From Lysinibacillus macroides (lineage in GTDB: Bacteria; Bacillota; Bacilli; Bacillales_A; Planococcaceae), in contig NZ_LGCI01000005.1 of NCBI RefSeq assembly GCF_001281525.1, positions 186,001-250,000 on the forward strand: a stretch of DNA of 64,000 nt, given 5' to 3'. Positions 25,362 through 33,868 of this stretch are shown here, one piece after another (the stretch's first letter is position 1; every line of letters starts with the position of its first letter). The notes beneath the pieces were generated by a model, which saw only the letters and a program-made list of their open reading frames with translations, did no database searches and was not told the origin of the DNA. The translations under genes and the position numbers were made by a program.

Positions 25362-25841
25362 ATGACGAAACGAAGATGGAAACTTGTTATAGTTGCGTGT
25401 ATTTTGCTAATTGGCGTTTTTACGATGCAACATCGAGAAAAAAATAAGGAGGAAGCGATTTCCCTTATTTTAGATCATGCTACAGAAATTGATGCAATTG
25501 AATTATGGCAGGGGGAGCAATCCTTATTTTTAGCCACTAAAGACGATGTACATGACTTTATGGAGAAGTATCCATTAAGCTATGTAAGAGACCTTTCCAA
25601 AAAGGAAAGAACAATTTTTGAGGAGCAGCCTGCCTATCGTATTGTCTATAAAATAAAGGATAAGCCACTCTACGAGGTGGATATTTTAAAGGTTGCGATT
25701 AGCACTGAACTAGATGAAGAATTACAACAAATTATCTTTTCTGTAGGAGATGCACAATATTTAATTTATTGGGCTAAAGAGAAAAAAGCTCTTGAACAGT
25801 CCACGAATACACAGCAGTTACTTGAACAATATGGAAAGTAG
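25362..25841 (+). CDS. Small exported or membrane-anchored protein, unknown
   Basis: 159 residues with a short positive N-terminus (MTKRRWK) and one hydrophobic segment (residues 8-21), then an acidic soluble domain (EAISLILDHATEIDAIELWQGEQ...). There is no cysteine for lipid attachment, so it is a signal-anchored or secreted protein. It begins 6 bases after ktrC with a weak ribosome site, so it probably shares the ktrC transcript. I recognise no domain. A terminator follows directly. Confidence 0.7.
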   Translation: MTKRRWKLVIVACILLIGVFTMQHREKNKEEAISLILDHATEIDAIELWQGEQSLFLATKDDVHDFMEKYPLSYVRDLSKKERTIFEEQPAYRIVYKIKDKPLYEVDILKVAISTELDEELQQIIFSVGDAQYLIYWAKEKKALEQSTNTQQLLEQYGK

Positions 25842-25848
25842 TAGAGGT

Positions 25849-25884
25849 AGTGATACAGTATTTGAACTGTTCACTGCTTTTTTT
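25849..25884 (+). terminator. Terminator of the ktrC unit
   Basis: AGTGATACAGT and ACTGTTCACT form a stem with one bulge, followed by a run of seven T. It starts 8 bases after the stop of the exported-protein gene. Confidence 0.85.
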
Positions 25885-26037
25885 AGTTATACTTGATTTC
25901 AGATTTTGATGATTATCATAGACATCCTAGATATTCAATAGCAATAGACAAAGGTATATAACTAGATGCAACATCTTAATTTTTTAATTTTAGTTTTAAA
26001 ATAATATTGTAGAAAAAAATAAAAATTCAAAAAATAA

Positions 26038-26066
26038 TTGACAACTAATTTTATTAATATTATTAT
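26038..26066 (+). promoter_or_regulatory. Strong promoter in the gap before the ssu-type operon
   Basis: TTGACA (26038-26043), 17 bases, TATTAT (26061-26066). A near-consensus vegetative promoter that reads into the hairpin at 26132-26163. Confidence 0.65.
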
Positions 26067-26072
26067 TTATAT

Positions 26073-26164
26073 AAATTTACTTGGTATTAAAACTTTATAT
26101 TTCGTAGCAATAGCCGACTAGAATACTAGAGGCCCTTAAGTAATGCTTACTTAAGGGCTTTTTG
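26073..26164 (+). ncRNA. Candidate small RNA or attenuator, about 92 nt
   Basis: Between the promoter at 26038-26066 and a strong hairpin (GCCCTTAAGTAA/TTACTTAAGGGC, perfect 12-bp stem, 26132-26158, then TTTTT) there is no open frame of useful length. A short free-standing RNA is therefore expected. Since the ssuB operon has its own promoter further down (26258-26286), this may be an independent sRNA; leakage past the hairpin into the operon would make it an attenuator. The rest of 25885-26480 is AT-rich and without genes. Confidence 0.45.
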
Positions 26165-26257
26165 CTGTTGTTATTTGAAGAGGGAAGCTCAATAAGAGAA
26201 GTGTTTTTGTAGGGAAATGGAAATCAAACAATTGATGATTATGTAACTACTTGAATA

Positions 26258-26286
26258 TTGTTATTGATTTTTCATACAGATATAAA
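26258..26286 (+). promoter_or_regulatory. Promoter of the ssu-type operon
   Basis: TTGTTA (26258-26263), 17 bases, TATAAA (26281-26286), giving a leader of about 190 bases. The leader has a small AGAGAG/CTCTCT hairpin (26441-26457) before the ribosome site. Confidence 0.5.
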
Positions 26287-26480
26287 GGGAAAAATAACGA
26301 ATTTGGGTAACAAGAAGTAGCCCTGCTTATCTGTTTTTTCTATATAAAAAAACTTAGTTATGAGCCAAATTACTATAAAGAAGCCAAGTATAGCTTAGAG
26401 CAAGATAAAACGAGGTGGTAAAGGCATCAGGTTAAGTGAAGAGAGGGAGACTCTCTGATATGTGAAAGGGAGGAGCAATA

Positions 26481-27257
26481 ATGAGTAAAAATACATTAGT
26501 TATTGAAAATTTAAACAAGGTTTTTACTACGCCAAATGAACAAGTCATTGCTTTAAAAAATGTAGAGTTAACTGTTGAGCAAGGAGAGTTTCTAACTGTT
26601 ATTGGTCCGAGCGGATGTGGTAAAAGTACCTTACTGAAAATTATTGCAGGGCTGGATGTTGACTATACAGGAAAAGTGGAGCTCGATAATAAGGCTATTT
26701 ATGGACCCAGCTTGCAAAAGGGATTTATTTTTCAAGAGCCACGTCTATTTCCTTGGCTAACAGTTGAAAAAAATATTGCAGGCGATCGATCATTAAAAGA
26801 TCCAACGATTAAGCAACAGGTGGCAGAGCTTATTAAACTTGTAAAGCTTGAGGGCTTTGAAAAGGCATATCCTCGTGAATTATCAGGAGGGATGGCACAA
26901 CGTGTATCCATTGCGCGAGCATTGCTACGGAATCCAGCTATTTTATTATTAGATGAACCTTTTGGTGCCTTGGATGCATTTACACGCTCACATATGCAGG
27001 AGGTTCTGCTAAATATTTGGCAGACCAATAAAACGACCATGATTTTTGTGACGCATGATCTCGATGAAGCTGTATTTTTAGGTCAACGTGTGATTATTAT
27101 GAACCCTAGGCCAGGTCATATTAAATCGATTTTACCAATTGATTTATCATTTCCACGCAAACGTTCTTCACTTGGATTTCAAGAGATGCGACGAGCTGTG
27201 TTAAATGAGTTTGAAAAAGTAGAGGAAGAAACATATACAATTGGGGCTGGTATCTAA
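26481..27257 (+). CDS. ssuB: Sulfonate-type ABC transporter ATPase SsuB
   Basis: 258-residue nitrate/sulfonate/taurine-type ATPase. Walker A GPSGCGKST, Q-loop IFQEPRLFPWL, signature LSGGMAQRV, Walker B LLLDEPFGALDAF and H-loop FVTHDLDEAVFL. RBS GGGAGGAG. First gene of the ssuBA-C-C'-monooxygenase operon. It should power import of an organosulfur compound by the two permeases at 28328 and 29163; the order is ATPase, binding protein, permease, permease, oxygenase. The sulfur substrate is a family inference. Confidence 0.9.
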   Translation: MSKNTLVIENLNKVFTTPNEQVIALKNVELTVEQGEFLTVIGPSGCGKSTLLKIIAGLDVDYTGKVELDNKAIYGPSLQKGFIFQEPRLFPWLTVEKNIAGDRSLKDPTIKQQVAELIKLVKLEGFEKAYPRELSGGMAQRVSIARALLRNPAILLLDEPFGALDAFTRSHMQEVLLNIWQTNKTTMIFVTHDLDEAVFLGQRVIIMNPRPGHIKSILPIDLSFPRKRSSLGFQEMRRAVLNEFEKVEEETYTIGAGI

Positions 27258-27292
27258 CTAATAGCTAGCTCTAAGAAAAAGGAGAACGAACG

Positions 27293-28303
27293 ATGAGAAA
27301 ATTTTTAAGTATTATATTATTGCTTACACTTATTCTTACTATTGTAGCAGGCTGTGCACAGGATAAAGCTCCAAATGCAGCGACAGAGGATACTTCAGAT
27401 AAAAAATCCTCTAAAGATTTAGTTGTAAGGATTGGTGTTCAAGGGAGTGGTGGGTTATTTGGGAAAGCACGAGAAGATCAACTATTTGAGAAAGCATTTG
27501 AACAGTATGGGGCAAAAGTGGAGTGGGTTGAGTTTCAAAGTGGACCACCGATGACCGAGGCGATCGCTGCTGATAAATTGGATTTTGCGGGCTTAGGCAA
27601 TATGCCAGTGATTACAGCACAAGCTGCTAATATTCCATTTACAATTATTTCGCAAGCGTTAGCAGGAAATAAAAATGTTGGGATTGTGGTGGATGCTGGA
27701 AGTAAAATTCAATCATTAGAGGATTTAAAGGGCAAAAAAGTAGCGGTAGGTAAAGGCACAAATGCTTATGATTTCCTTTTACGTGCATTAGCAAAGGAAA
27801 ATATAAAGGTAGAGGATATTGAGCTTATCAATTTAAATCCTGATGAAGGTCAAGCTGCATTTGATTCTAAGGGTGTCGACGCATGGGCAGTATGGGAACC
27901 CTATTTAACGATTAATACACTATCACAAAAAGGACGGATTATTGCAGATGGTGAACTACTAGGATTATTATCACCTTCCTATAATATAGTGCGTACAAAA
28001 TTTGCAGAAGAACATGAAGATCTCGTTGTAACGTATTTAAAAACGTTAAATAGTTTGTTGGAATGGGAACTGGCAAATGAAAAAGAAGCGGTAGAGCGTT
28101 ATGCAACAGAGCGTAATTTACCAGTCGCTTTAATGGAAGCAACACGACAGCGGGCATTGCCAATTAACATTCCAGTAACAGAGGCTATTATACAGGAGCA
28201 TCAAAAAACGGCAGATTTCCAATATGAGATTGGCACAATTCGTCAGAAAATTGATGTGCAAAAAGTATTTGATAATCAGTATATTGAAAAAGCATTGCAA
28301 TAA
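27293..28303 (+). CDS. ssuA: Sulfonate-type substrate-binding lipoprotein SsuA
   Basis: 336-residue binding protein. Lipoprotein signal with the lipobox IVAGC (Cys about residue 21), then a Ser/Lys/Asp linker and an NMT1/SsuA-like fold (RIGVQGSGGLFGKAREDQLFEKAFE, DFAGLGNMPVITAQAANIPFTI, AVWEPY). AAAAAGGAG before the ATG. It is anchored to the outer face of the membrane and delivers the ligand to the SsuC-type pore. The ligand is uncertain among aliphatic sulfonates, sulfate esters and related compounds. Confidence 0.88.
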   Translation: MRKFLSIILLLTLILTIVAGCAQDKAPNAATEDTSDKKSSKDLVVRIGVQGSGGLFGKAREDQLFEKAFEQYGAKVEWVEFQSGPPMTEAIAADKLDFAGLGNMPVITAQAANIPFTIISQALAGNKNVGIVVDAGSKIQSLEDLKGKKVAVGKGTNAYDFLLRALAKENIKVEDIELINLNPDEGQAAFDSKGVDAWAVWEPYLTINTLSQKGRIIADGELLGLLSPSYNIVRTKFAEEHEDLVVTYLKTLNSLLEWELANEKEAVERYATERNLPVALMEATRQRALPINIPVTEAIIQEHQKTADFQYEIGTIRQKIDVQKVFDNQYIEKALQ

Positions 28304-28327
28304 AAACATGAGGTAGGAGGGGATTGT

Positions 28328-29158
28328 ATGGTATCTCTGACAAATAAGGAAGTGCAAACAAGGGCAAACAAGCAGTCCATTCGCTCTCGCCGTGAGTATT
28401 GGAGAAAGCTAGCATTAGGTTCATTATTACCTGTGTTATTAGTGATTGTTTGGGAGGTGGCAGGGCGCAATGGGCTATTAAACCCTCTGCTCTTGCCAAC
28501 ACCATCTATTATTGTGACTGAATTTCTCTATTTATGGCAGCATGGACAGTTGCTTAAGCATTTAGAAGTTTCCGTCTGGCGGGCTTTAGCAGGGTTTTTA
28601 CTTGGTGGCGGGCTTGGTTTATTATTTGGTGTATTAGTTGGCTTTTCTTATAAAACACAGCAACTGCTCGACCCGACTTTTCAAATGTTACGAATGCTGC
28701 CACATTTAGCCGTAGCCCCACTGTTTATTTTATGGTTCGGCTTTGATGAAACATCCAAATTATTATTGATTGCTAAAGGTTCATTTTTTCCTCTTTATGT
28801 AAATGCATTTTTAGGGATACGTTCACTAGATGCGAAGCTTTTTGAGGTAGCAAAGGTTTTACAGTTTAAAAAGTGGAATTTATTAACGAAATTAATTATT
28901 CCATCTGCATTACCACATATCTTTTTAGGGATTCGCTTATCGCTTGGTATTGCGTGGGTTGGTTTAGTGGTTGCTGAAATGATGGGCTCCACTGAGGGAA
29001 TCGGTTTTTTAATTAATGATGCAAGGTCAATGTCCATTGTTGCGACAGTGTTTGCAGGTATTATTATTTTTGCAATATTAGGAAAATTGACAGATGCCCT
29101 CGTCTTATCGATTGAACGAAAAACTTTACGCTGGCACAACAATTTTACAGGACGGTGA
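28328..29158 (+). CDS. ssuC: ABC permease SsuC-like 1
   Basis: 276-residue BPD-type permease with six hydrophobic spans. The coupling loop is FEVAKVLQFKKWNLLTKLIIPSALPHIFLGIRLSLGIAW. RBS AGGAGG. The protein is clearly paralogous to the next gene product: both share ATAPLFILWFG-like (LAVAPLFILWFGFDE and LALIPLFILWFGVGE) and GIRLxLGxxW blocks. A permease made of two different paralogues is likely. Confidence 0.88.
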   Translation: MVSLTNKEVQTRANKQSIRSRREYWRKLALGSLLPVLLVIVWEVAGRNGLLNPLLLPTPSIIVTEFLYLWQHGQLLKHLEVSVWRALAGFLLGGGLGLLFGVLVGFSYKTQQLLDPTFQMLRMLPHLAVAPLFILWFGFDETSKLLLIAKGSFFPLYVNAFLGIRSLDAKLFEVAKVLQFKKWNLLTKLIIPSALPHIFLGIRLSLGIAWVGLVVAEMMGSTEGIGFLINDARSMSIVATVFAGIIIFAILGKLTDALVLSIERKTLRWHNNFTGR

Positions 29159-29162
29159 TCAA

Positions 29163-29972
29163 ATGACCCTTACAACTAAAAATATACCGCAGACACAAGC
29201 AAAGAAGAAGTTAGATTTGTCTGTGATGTTATCTCCATGGATTGTGCCATTGGCAATAGTGGGGCTTTGGCAAATGATCAGTAGCCTAAAGCTAGTAGCG
29301 CCACATATTTTGCCAGCTCCAACAAAAATAGCAGCTACATTTTGGCTACTGCTTGCAAATGGTGAATTATTGAACCATTTAGTAGTGAGTGGTGAGCGTG
29401 TACTAGTAGGTTTTTTGTTAGGGGCTTCTGTAGGACTCGTGCTTGGTATTGTAACGGGCTTTAGTAAACTAATGCAAGAAATCGTTGATCCGTCCCTTCA
29501 AATGCTTAGAACGGTACCTTTATTAGCATTAATTCCATTGTTTATTTTATGGTTTGGTGTTGGTGAATTTGGTAAAGTGCTGATGATTGCACTAGGCGCA
29601 TTTTTTCCCATCTATGTAAATGTGTTTTTAGGTATACGGTTAGTGAATATACAATTATATGAGGTAACGGGCTTATTACAATATTCATTTAAAAAACGTT
29701 TAACCACACTAATTATGCCATCTGCTATGCCAAATATTTTGCTTGGTATTCGATTAGCATTAGGTGCGTCATGGCTTGTGTTAGTTGTGAGCGAGATGAT
29801 GGGTACAAGTGCAGGGCTAGGTTATATGATTCAAGATGCTCGGGCTTATTCGCAGACAGATATTGTTTTTGTAGGGTTAGTGATGTTTGCCTTATTAGGT
29901 AAATTATCAGATTCATTGGTCTATACGATTGAACGGAAAGTTTTAAAATGGCAGGATACTTTTAAGGGATAA
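29163..29972 (+). CDS. ABC permease SsuC-like 2 (paralogue)
   Basis: 269-residue BPD-type permease with six spans and the coupling loop YEVTGLLQYSFKKRLTTLIMPSAMPNILLGIRLALGASW. The frame is open from 29094, but that part overlaps ssuC in another frame; the ATG at 29163 with AGGACGGTG upstream gives the right family start (TKNIPQTQAKKKLDLSVMLSP before span 1). It probably pairs with the preceding permease as a heterodimer driven by SsuB. Confidence 0.86.
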   Translation: MTLTTKNIPQTQAKKKLDLSVMLSPWIVPLAIVGLWQMISSLKLVAPHILPAPTKIAATFWLLLANGELLNHLVVSGERVLVGFLLGASVGLVLGIVTGFSKLMQEIVDPSLQMLRTVPLLALIPLFILWFGVGEFGKVLMIALGAFFPIYVNVFLGIRLVNIQLYEVTGLLQYSFKKRLTTLIMPSAMPNILLGIRLALGASWLVLVVSEMMGTSAGLGYMIQDARAYSQTDIVFVGLVMFALLGKLSDSLVYTIERKVLKWQDTFKG

Positions 29973-29984
29973 GAGGGATAAAAT

Positions 29985-31325
29985 ATGAAAAAACGACAAG
30001 ACAAGCTTCGATTAGGCGCATTTATCTATTATAGTGGTCATCATAGTGCTAGCTGGCGTCATCCGTCAGCCAATGGTAAAGATATTTTTTCCGTAGATTA
30101 TTATATTAAAGCTGCTCAAATAGCTGAGCGAGGTAAATTCGATATGATGTTTCTGGCAGATTATCTTTATCTTTCAGGTGTGGAAACGACCACTGCGGGC
30201 ATGCTTGATCCTGTAACATTACTGTCTGCTATTGCTACACATACCTCTAAATTAGGTTTAACGGCTACGGGCTCTACAACGTATAATGAACCATTCCATC
30301 TAGCACGTCGCTATGCTACACTCGATCATATTAGCAAAGGTCGTGCGGCTTGGAATATTGTAACCTCTCAGCATGATATTGAGGCACAAAATTTTGGACG
30401 TCAGCAACATCCAGAGCACAGTTTACGTTATCAAATGGCAGAAGAATATGTAGATGTAACACGGGAGCTTTGGGATAGTTGGCGTGATGATGCTCTTGTA
30501 AATGATAAGGAAAATGGAATTTTTACACAACCAGGTGCGGTACGTGAAATTCATTACAATGGGCAATGGTATAGCTCAAGGGGGCCATTAAATGTCCCTA
30601 GACCACCACAAGGCTACCCTGTATTAGTAGTAGCTGGCGCTTCTCAGGCTGGTATTAACTTTGCTGCAAAAACAGGAGAAGTTGTCTTTACGGCACAGCA
30701 GTCATTAGAAGGAGCTAAAGCCTTCTACCAAGCTGTTCATGAACAAGTGAAAAAGGAAGGGCGTCATAAAGATAGCATTAAAATTATGCCAGGGATTTCC
30801 CCAGTTCTTGCACCTACTGAGGAGGAGGCATGGGTAAAGTATGAGGAATTAAATTCACTAGTTTCTGAGGAAGATGCAGTGGCAGTTGTTTCTCATTTTT
30901 TAAATTATGATTTATCAACTTATCCTGCACATGGACCATTACCAGAGTTGCCAGACTTAGCTGGCGCGTCCAACGCAATGAAAAGCCGCATTCAGCTCTT
31001 TATCGATACAGCGCGTGCTGAAAATTTAACGATTGTGGAATTAGGCAGAAAAATGCATGGGGCACGTGGGCATCTGGAGTTTGTTGGTACACCAGAACAA
31101 TTTGTGGATTTAGTGGAACAATGGTTTCATGAATATGCTTGTGATGGCTTTAATATTATGCCACCTATATTGCCAGCAGATTTAGAAACTTTTGTGGAGC
31201 TAGCAATTCCAGTGCTACAGGAGCGTGGGCTATTCCGTAAAGAATATGAAGGTACGACACTGCGCGAGCATTTAGGCTTAGAACGTCCAGCACCAGCTCA
31301 CTTTAAAAAAAGTGGAGTAGTTTAA
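29985..31325 (+). CDS. FMN-dependent monooxygenase, NtaA/SnaA/DszA family
   Basis: 446-residue bacterial luciferase-like flavoenzyme that uses reduced FMN from a reductase partner and oxygen to break C-S or C-N bonds in this family. Visible family blocks are FIYYSGHHSASWRHP, FDMMFLADYLYLSG, KGRAAWNIVTSQHD, NFGRQQHPEHSLRYQMAEEYVDV, GPLNVPRPPQGYPVLVVAGASQAG and CDGFNIMPPILP. It is longer than SsuD (about 380 residues) and belongs to the NtaA/DszA-type branch, so I do not call it ssuD. It is last in the ssu-type operon, so it likely releases sulfite from the imported compound. The reductase is not in the window. Confidence 0.88.
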   Translation: MKKRQDKLRLGAFIYYSGHHSASWRHPSANGKDIFSVDYYIKAAQIAERGKFDMMFLADYLYLSGVETTTAGMLDPVTLLSAIATHTSKLGLTATGSTTYNEPFHLARRYATLDHISKGRAAWNIVTSQHDIEAQNFGRQQHPEHSLRYQMAEEYVDVTRELWDSWRDDALVNDKENGIFTQPGAVREIHYNGQWYSSRGPLNVPRPPQGYPVLVVAGASQAGINFAAKTGEVVFTAQQSLEGAKAFYQAVHEQVKKEGRHKDSIKIMPGISPVLAPTEEEAWVKYEELNSLVSEEDAVAVVSHFLNYDLSTYPAHGPLPELPDLAGASNAMKSRIQLFIDTARAENLTIVELGRKMHGARGHLEFVGTPEQFVDLVEQWFHEYACDGFNIMPPILPADLETFVELAIPVLQERGLFRKEYEGTTLREHLGLERPAPAHFKKSGVV

Positions 31326-31409
31326 CTTTTGATAGTTGGGAGGTGGATGCCACTATTGAAAGAAACATTAAGGGAAGGTATACGTCCGATTTAATTCTAA
31401 TTGGACGTA

Positions 31410-31440
31410 AGCCTAATCTTCTAGTATAGATAAGGCTTTC
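31410..31440. terminator. Hairpin between convergent monooxygenase and acetyltransferase genes
   Basis: AGCCTAATCT pairs with AGATAAGGCT with one mismatch. A second hairpin ACGTCC...GGACGT lies at 31382-31408. No long T-run, so weak or bidirectional. Confidence 0.55.
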
Positions 31441-31442
31441 AC

Positions 31443-31985
31443 CTATGTTTGATAATCCTCATCCGTTATCGCATACATTTTCACATTTTGATAATGCCCC
31501 TTCACCAGCATACTTTTTCTTAAGAGCCCTTCAAATCGCATCCCTGATTTTTCCATTACCTTTTGAGAGCCGATGTTTTCTTCAAAGCATCGTGCTTGAA
31601 TACGTACTAAGCCTAATTCCTGAAAGCCAAAGTCAATAAGCCTTTTTGCTGCTTCTGTTGTAATGCCCTTATTCCAGTAATCTTCAGAAAGCACATAGCC
31701 AATTTCTGCATAGTTATGGGTGTTATTAATAGTAACGAAATCAATAGTCCCAATTAGTTGTCCTGCATATTCAATACCCCATAACAAATGGTTGCCGTGA
31801 TGATACCTATCTACAATTAGTTCAATAAAGGCCTTTGTGTCCTCTAAGCTTTGATGTGCCTGCCACGTTACATAGCGTGCTACATTTTCACAAGAAGTAT
31901 AAGTATACATGGCCTCTAAATCCTGTAAGGTGATAGGTCTTAATAGTAATCTCTTCGTATTTAAAATAGGCACATAATCATTCAT
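31443..31985 (-). CDS. GNAT acetyltransferase of the RimJ/RimL type
   Basis: 180-residue N-acetyltransferase. The start TKRLLLRPITLQDLEAMYTY is typical, and the acetyl-CoA site region is YWNKGITTEAAKRLIDFGFQELGLVRIQARCFEENIGSQKVMEKSGMRFEGLLRKSM. AAAGGAGG stands before the ATG. These proteins acetylate protein N-termini, ribosomal proteins or small amines; the target is unknown. It is a single gene, convergent with the monooxygenase operon. Confidence 0.85.
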   Translation of the reverse strand: MNDYVPILNTKRLLLRPITLQDLEAMYTYTSCENVARYVTWQAHQSLEDTKAFIELIVDRYHHGNHLLWGIEYAGQLIGTIDFVTINNTHNYAEIGYVLSEDYWNKGITTEAAKRLIDFGFQELGLVRIQARCFEENIGSQKVMEKSGMRFEGLLRKSMLVKGHYQNVKMYAITDEDYQT

Positions 31986-32016
31986 TCAACTTCCTCCTTT
32001 AATAATATACTATATA

Positions 32017-32053
32017 AAAAAGTCGACCCTTTTATTAAATAGGTCGACTTTTA
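32017..32053 (-). terminator. Terminator after the 67-residue gene
   Basis: AAAAGTCGACC and GGTCGACTTTT are a perfect stem around an AT-rich loop, with T-runs on both strands. It lies downstream of the 32119-32322 gene on the minus strand. Confidence 0.8.
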
Positions 32054-32118
32054 TTACATTTATCTCGCATCGTCATCAGAGATAGGATAAAGAAACATTC
32101 CTATGATGAAGTTTTATT

Positions 32119-32322
32119 TTATCGATAACGTTTAGCTGTGGCTGAAGAATTCTTTGTTTTGGACTTATTCCGTTCGTCTTTAACTTTTTCATTTAATTCT
32201 TCTACAGGTATTGAATCGACTGTTTTCATATCCTCATGCTTGTCAAAAATGCTTTCTTTACCTGTATCCAATACATCAGGGTTATTCGTATAACGAGTCT
32301 TTGATTGTTTTTTATCAGTCAT
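32119..32322 (-). CDS. Small very polar protein, unknown
   Basis: 67 residues with a Lys/Asp/Glu/Ser/Thr-rich sequence and almost no hydrophobic core (MTDKKQSKTRYTNNPDVLD...SSATAKRYR). It looks disordered. GAGGTG before the ATG. It has a dedicated terminator, so it is likely a real gene. Small sporulation or stress proteins of this look are common in these bacteria, but I cannot assign a family. Confidence 0.65.
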   Translation of the reverse strand: MTDKKQSKTRYTNNPDVLDTGKESIFDKHEDMKTVDSIPVEELNEKVKDERNKSKTKNSSATAKRYR

Positions 32323-32399
32323 CTACTATCACCTCTTATTTAATAGATATTCACCATTTTCCTAGAGTTTAAACATTCTAGCATAAGAGGTAGTGAGGA

Positions 32400-33623
32400 C
32401 TAATTGTTGATGGATTTGCCAGCGTTGATAAGTGCCTTGCTACCGAGTAAGAAGAATCCTTGGATGAAAAGCAATACTCCTGTTCCTATCAGTAACCATT
32501 CGATGGCAATAATATCAGCAATTGGACCAAAAATTAGCATTCCTAAGGGCATCATAGAGGTAGAAATCATGCTAAGAATACCGAATACTCTTCCTAAATA
32601 ATCGCTCTCTATTTTTTCTTGCAATAGTACCGTAGCAGGTGTGTTAAAGATAGGCATTGCTAAACCTGTGATACCCATAACCACAAGATAAATCCAAAAA
32701 TTAGGGATGATTCCAAGGGCTAGTGTGCATAGCCCAAATAATAAAGCGGATAATGTCATCGTATGCACTTTATTTTTAAAACCGCCCCATGAAGCAATTC
32801 CAATGCCGCCGATTAGCATGCCGACTGCAAAAGCCATTTCGATGGCTGTTAAACGCCATACATCATTGCCAAAGCTACGGGTCACTTGCAATGGTGTTAA
32901 AAAGGCTGCAGGTGCTGCGAGCAACATAAAAAAGGCAAAGAATAGAAACATCTGCTTTAAAAAAGCGTGTTCCTTAATGTAAATAATGCCTTGCTTCATA
33001 TCGCTGAAATAGCTTGTTGTTTGAGCCTGTGCTGCTTTTGCATGGACAGGAATATGCAAAAACAGTAAAAAAATTGTAATGGCAATAGCTGCTGTTACCA
33101 CATCAATAAAGAAAATAGATTCAATTGAAGCCATCGACAACAATGCACCGCTTGCCATTGGCGCAAGAATCATAATAAAGGCTTGAATACTACCGTTTGC
33201 ACCATTGACTTTCATTAAATGCTCCTCTGGTACAAATTGTGGTAAGATCGCTCCGACAGCGGGTGTTTGAATACCTGCACCAACGGCACGAATGGCTGAT
33301 ATTGCAAATAGTAGCCATAAGGCATCATAGCCGATTAAAAACAGAATCGCTAAAATAAGTGTGGAGAAGGCGATCATGCCATCAGCCAAAATAATTAGCC
33401 ATTTGCGATTATAACGATCTGCCCATACACCAGCAATTGGAGCTAAAAAGAAGGTAGGGACAAAGCCGCAAATAATAGCAACGGTCATCATAATGCCTGA
33501 TTGTGTTGTTAATGTAATATGCCACGTAATGGCATATTGTACAAGTGCAGAGCCAAAGAGCGAAATCGTTTGACTGCTTAAAAAAAGAATTGTATTACGT
33601 TTCCAATGTTCCAATATTGTCAT
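32400..33623 (-). CDS. MFS macrolide-efflux-type transporter (Mef-like)
   Basis: 407-residue MFS exporter with 12 spans. The loop 2-3 motif is GVWADRYNRKWLII (residues 65-78). The pattern WKRNTILFLSSQTISLFGSALVQYAITW and ATVLLQEKIESDYLGRVFG match the MefA/EntS-like MFS_3 branch: MefA has WKRKFYAIWAGQAVSLITSAILQMAI and LFQEKIKPEYLGRVFS at the same places (from memory). The leader upstream codes a short peptide very like the mef leader and a terminator, so macrolides are the best guess for substrate and inducer. Without a test, another drug remains possible. The start ATG has AAAGGAATG upstream. Confidence 0.8.
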   Translation of the reverse strand: MTILEHWKRNTILFLSSQTISLFGSALVQYAITWHITLTTQSGIMMTVAIICGFVPTFFLAPIAGVWADRYNRKWLIILADGMIAFSTLILAILFLIGYDALWLLFAISAIRAVGAGIQTPAVGAILPQFVPEEHLMKVNGANGSIQAFIMILAPMASGALLSMASIESIFFIDVVTAAIAITIFLLFLHIPVHAKAAQAQTTSYFSDMKQGIIYIKEHAFLKQMFLFFAFFMLLAAPAAFLTPLQVTRSFGNDVWRLTAIEMAFAVGMLIGGIGIASWGGFKNKVHTMTLSALLFGLCTLALGIIPNFWIYLVVMGITGLAMPIFNTPATVLLQEKIESDYLGRVFGILSMISTSMMPLGMLIFGPIADIIAIEWLLIGTGVLLFIQGFFLLGSKALINAGKSINN

Positions 33624-33665
33624 TCCTTTCTAACAGTTATGCCTGTGTGGAAAGTTGGAAGACAA

Positions 33666-33698
33666 CAAAAAAGAGGGGAATCGAAGTCCCCTCTTTTT
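33666..33698 (-). terminator. Attenuator terminator in the mef-like leader
   Basis: Minus strand AAAAAGAGGGGA pairs with TCCCCTCTTTTT; T-run follows. It lies about 65 bases downstream of the leader-peptide stop and about 40 bases before the efflux gene start, so it would block the gene unless antitermination takes place. Confidence 0.85.
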
Positions 33699-33763
33699 CT
33701 GTATTCCTAAAACAGACAGACTAATCCCGTTTTCTTTGCACAGCAGGCAAAGAGTGTACATAT

Positions 33764-33805
33764 TTAATTAGTAAGGTGAAATCGTAGTCTGATTGAAGCT
33801 GTCAT
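33764..33805 (-). CDS. 13-residue leader peptide MTASIRLRFHLTN
   Basis: ATG at 33805 with GGAGG at 33814-33818 (8-base spacing) and TAA at 33766-33764. The peptide is MTASIRLRFHLTN. Residues 1-8 differ only at residue 5 from the macrolide-responsive mef leader MTASMRLR as I remember it, and keep the Arg-Leu-Arg arrest motif at residues 6-8. Translation stalling with a macrolide would change folding of the leader: GTATTCCT next to the ribosome site (33807-33814) can pair with AGGAATAC just before the terminator (33701-33708), and CTTTGC/GCAAAG forms a hairpin at 33733-33752. Confidence 0.8.
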   Translation of the reverse strand: MTASIRLRFHLTN

Positions 33806-33838
33806 CAGGAATACCTCCGTTCTCTATAATGTGTGTTG

Positions 33839-33868
33839 ATTGTAGCATAAAGTTTGATAAGCCGTAAA
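33839..33868 (-). promoter_or_regulatory. Promoter of the mef-like leader
   Basis: Minus strand TTTACG (33868-33863), 18 bases, TACAAT (33844-33839). The start of transcription would be near 33832, about 15 bases before the leader ribosome site. Confidence 0.5.

Noticed and set aside
26340..26480. S-box or T-box leader before the ssu-type operon
   Set aside because: Conserved blocks of either element are absent; only a short AGAGAG/CTCTCT hairpin is seen.
29094..29162. Upstream extension of the second permease
   Set aside because: It overlaps the first permease in another frame; ATG 29163 has a ribosome site and family start.
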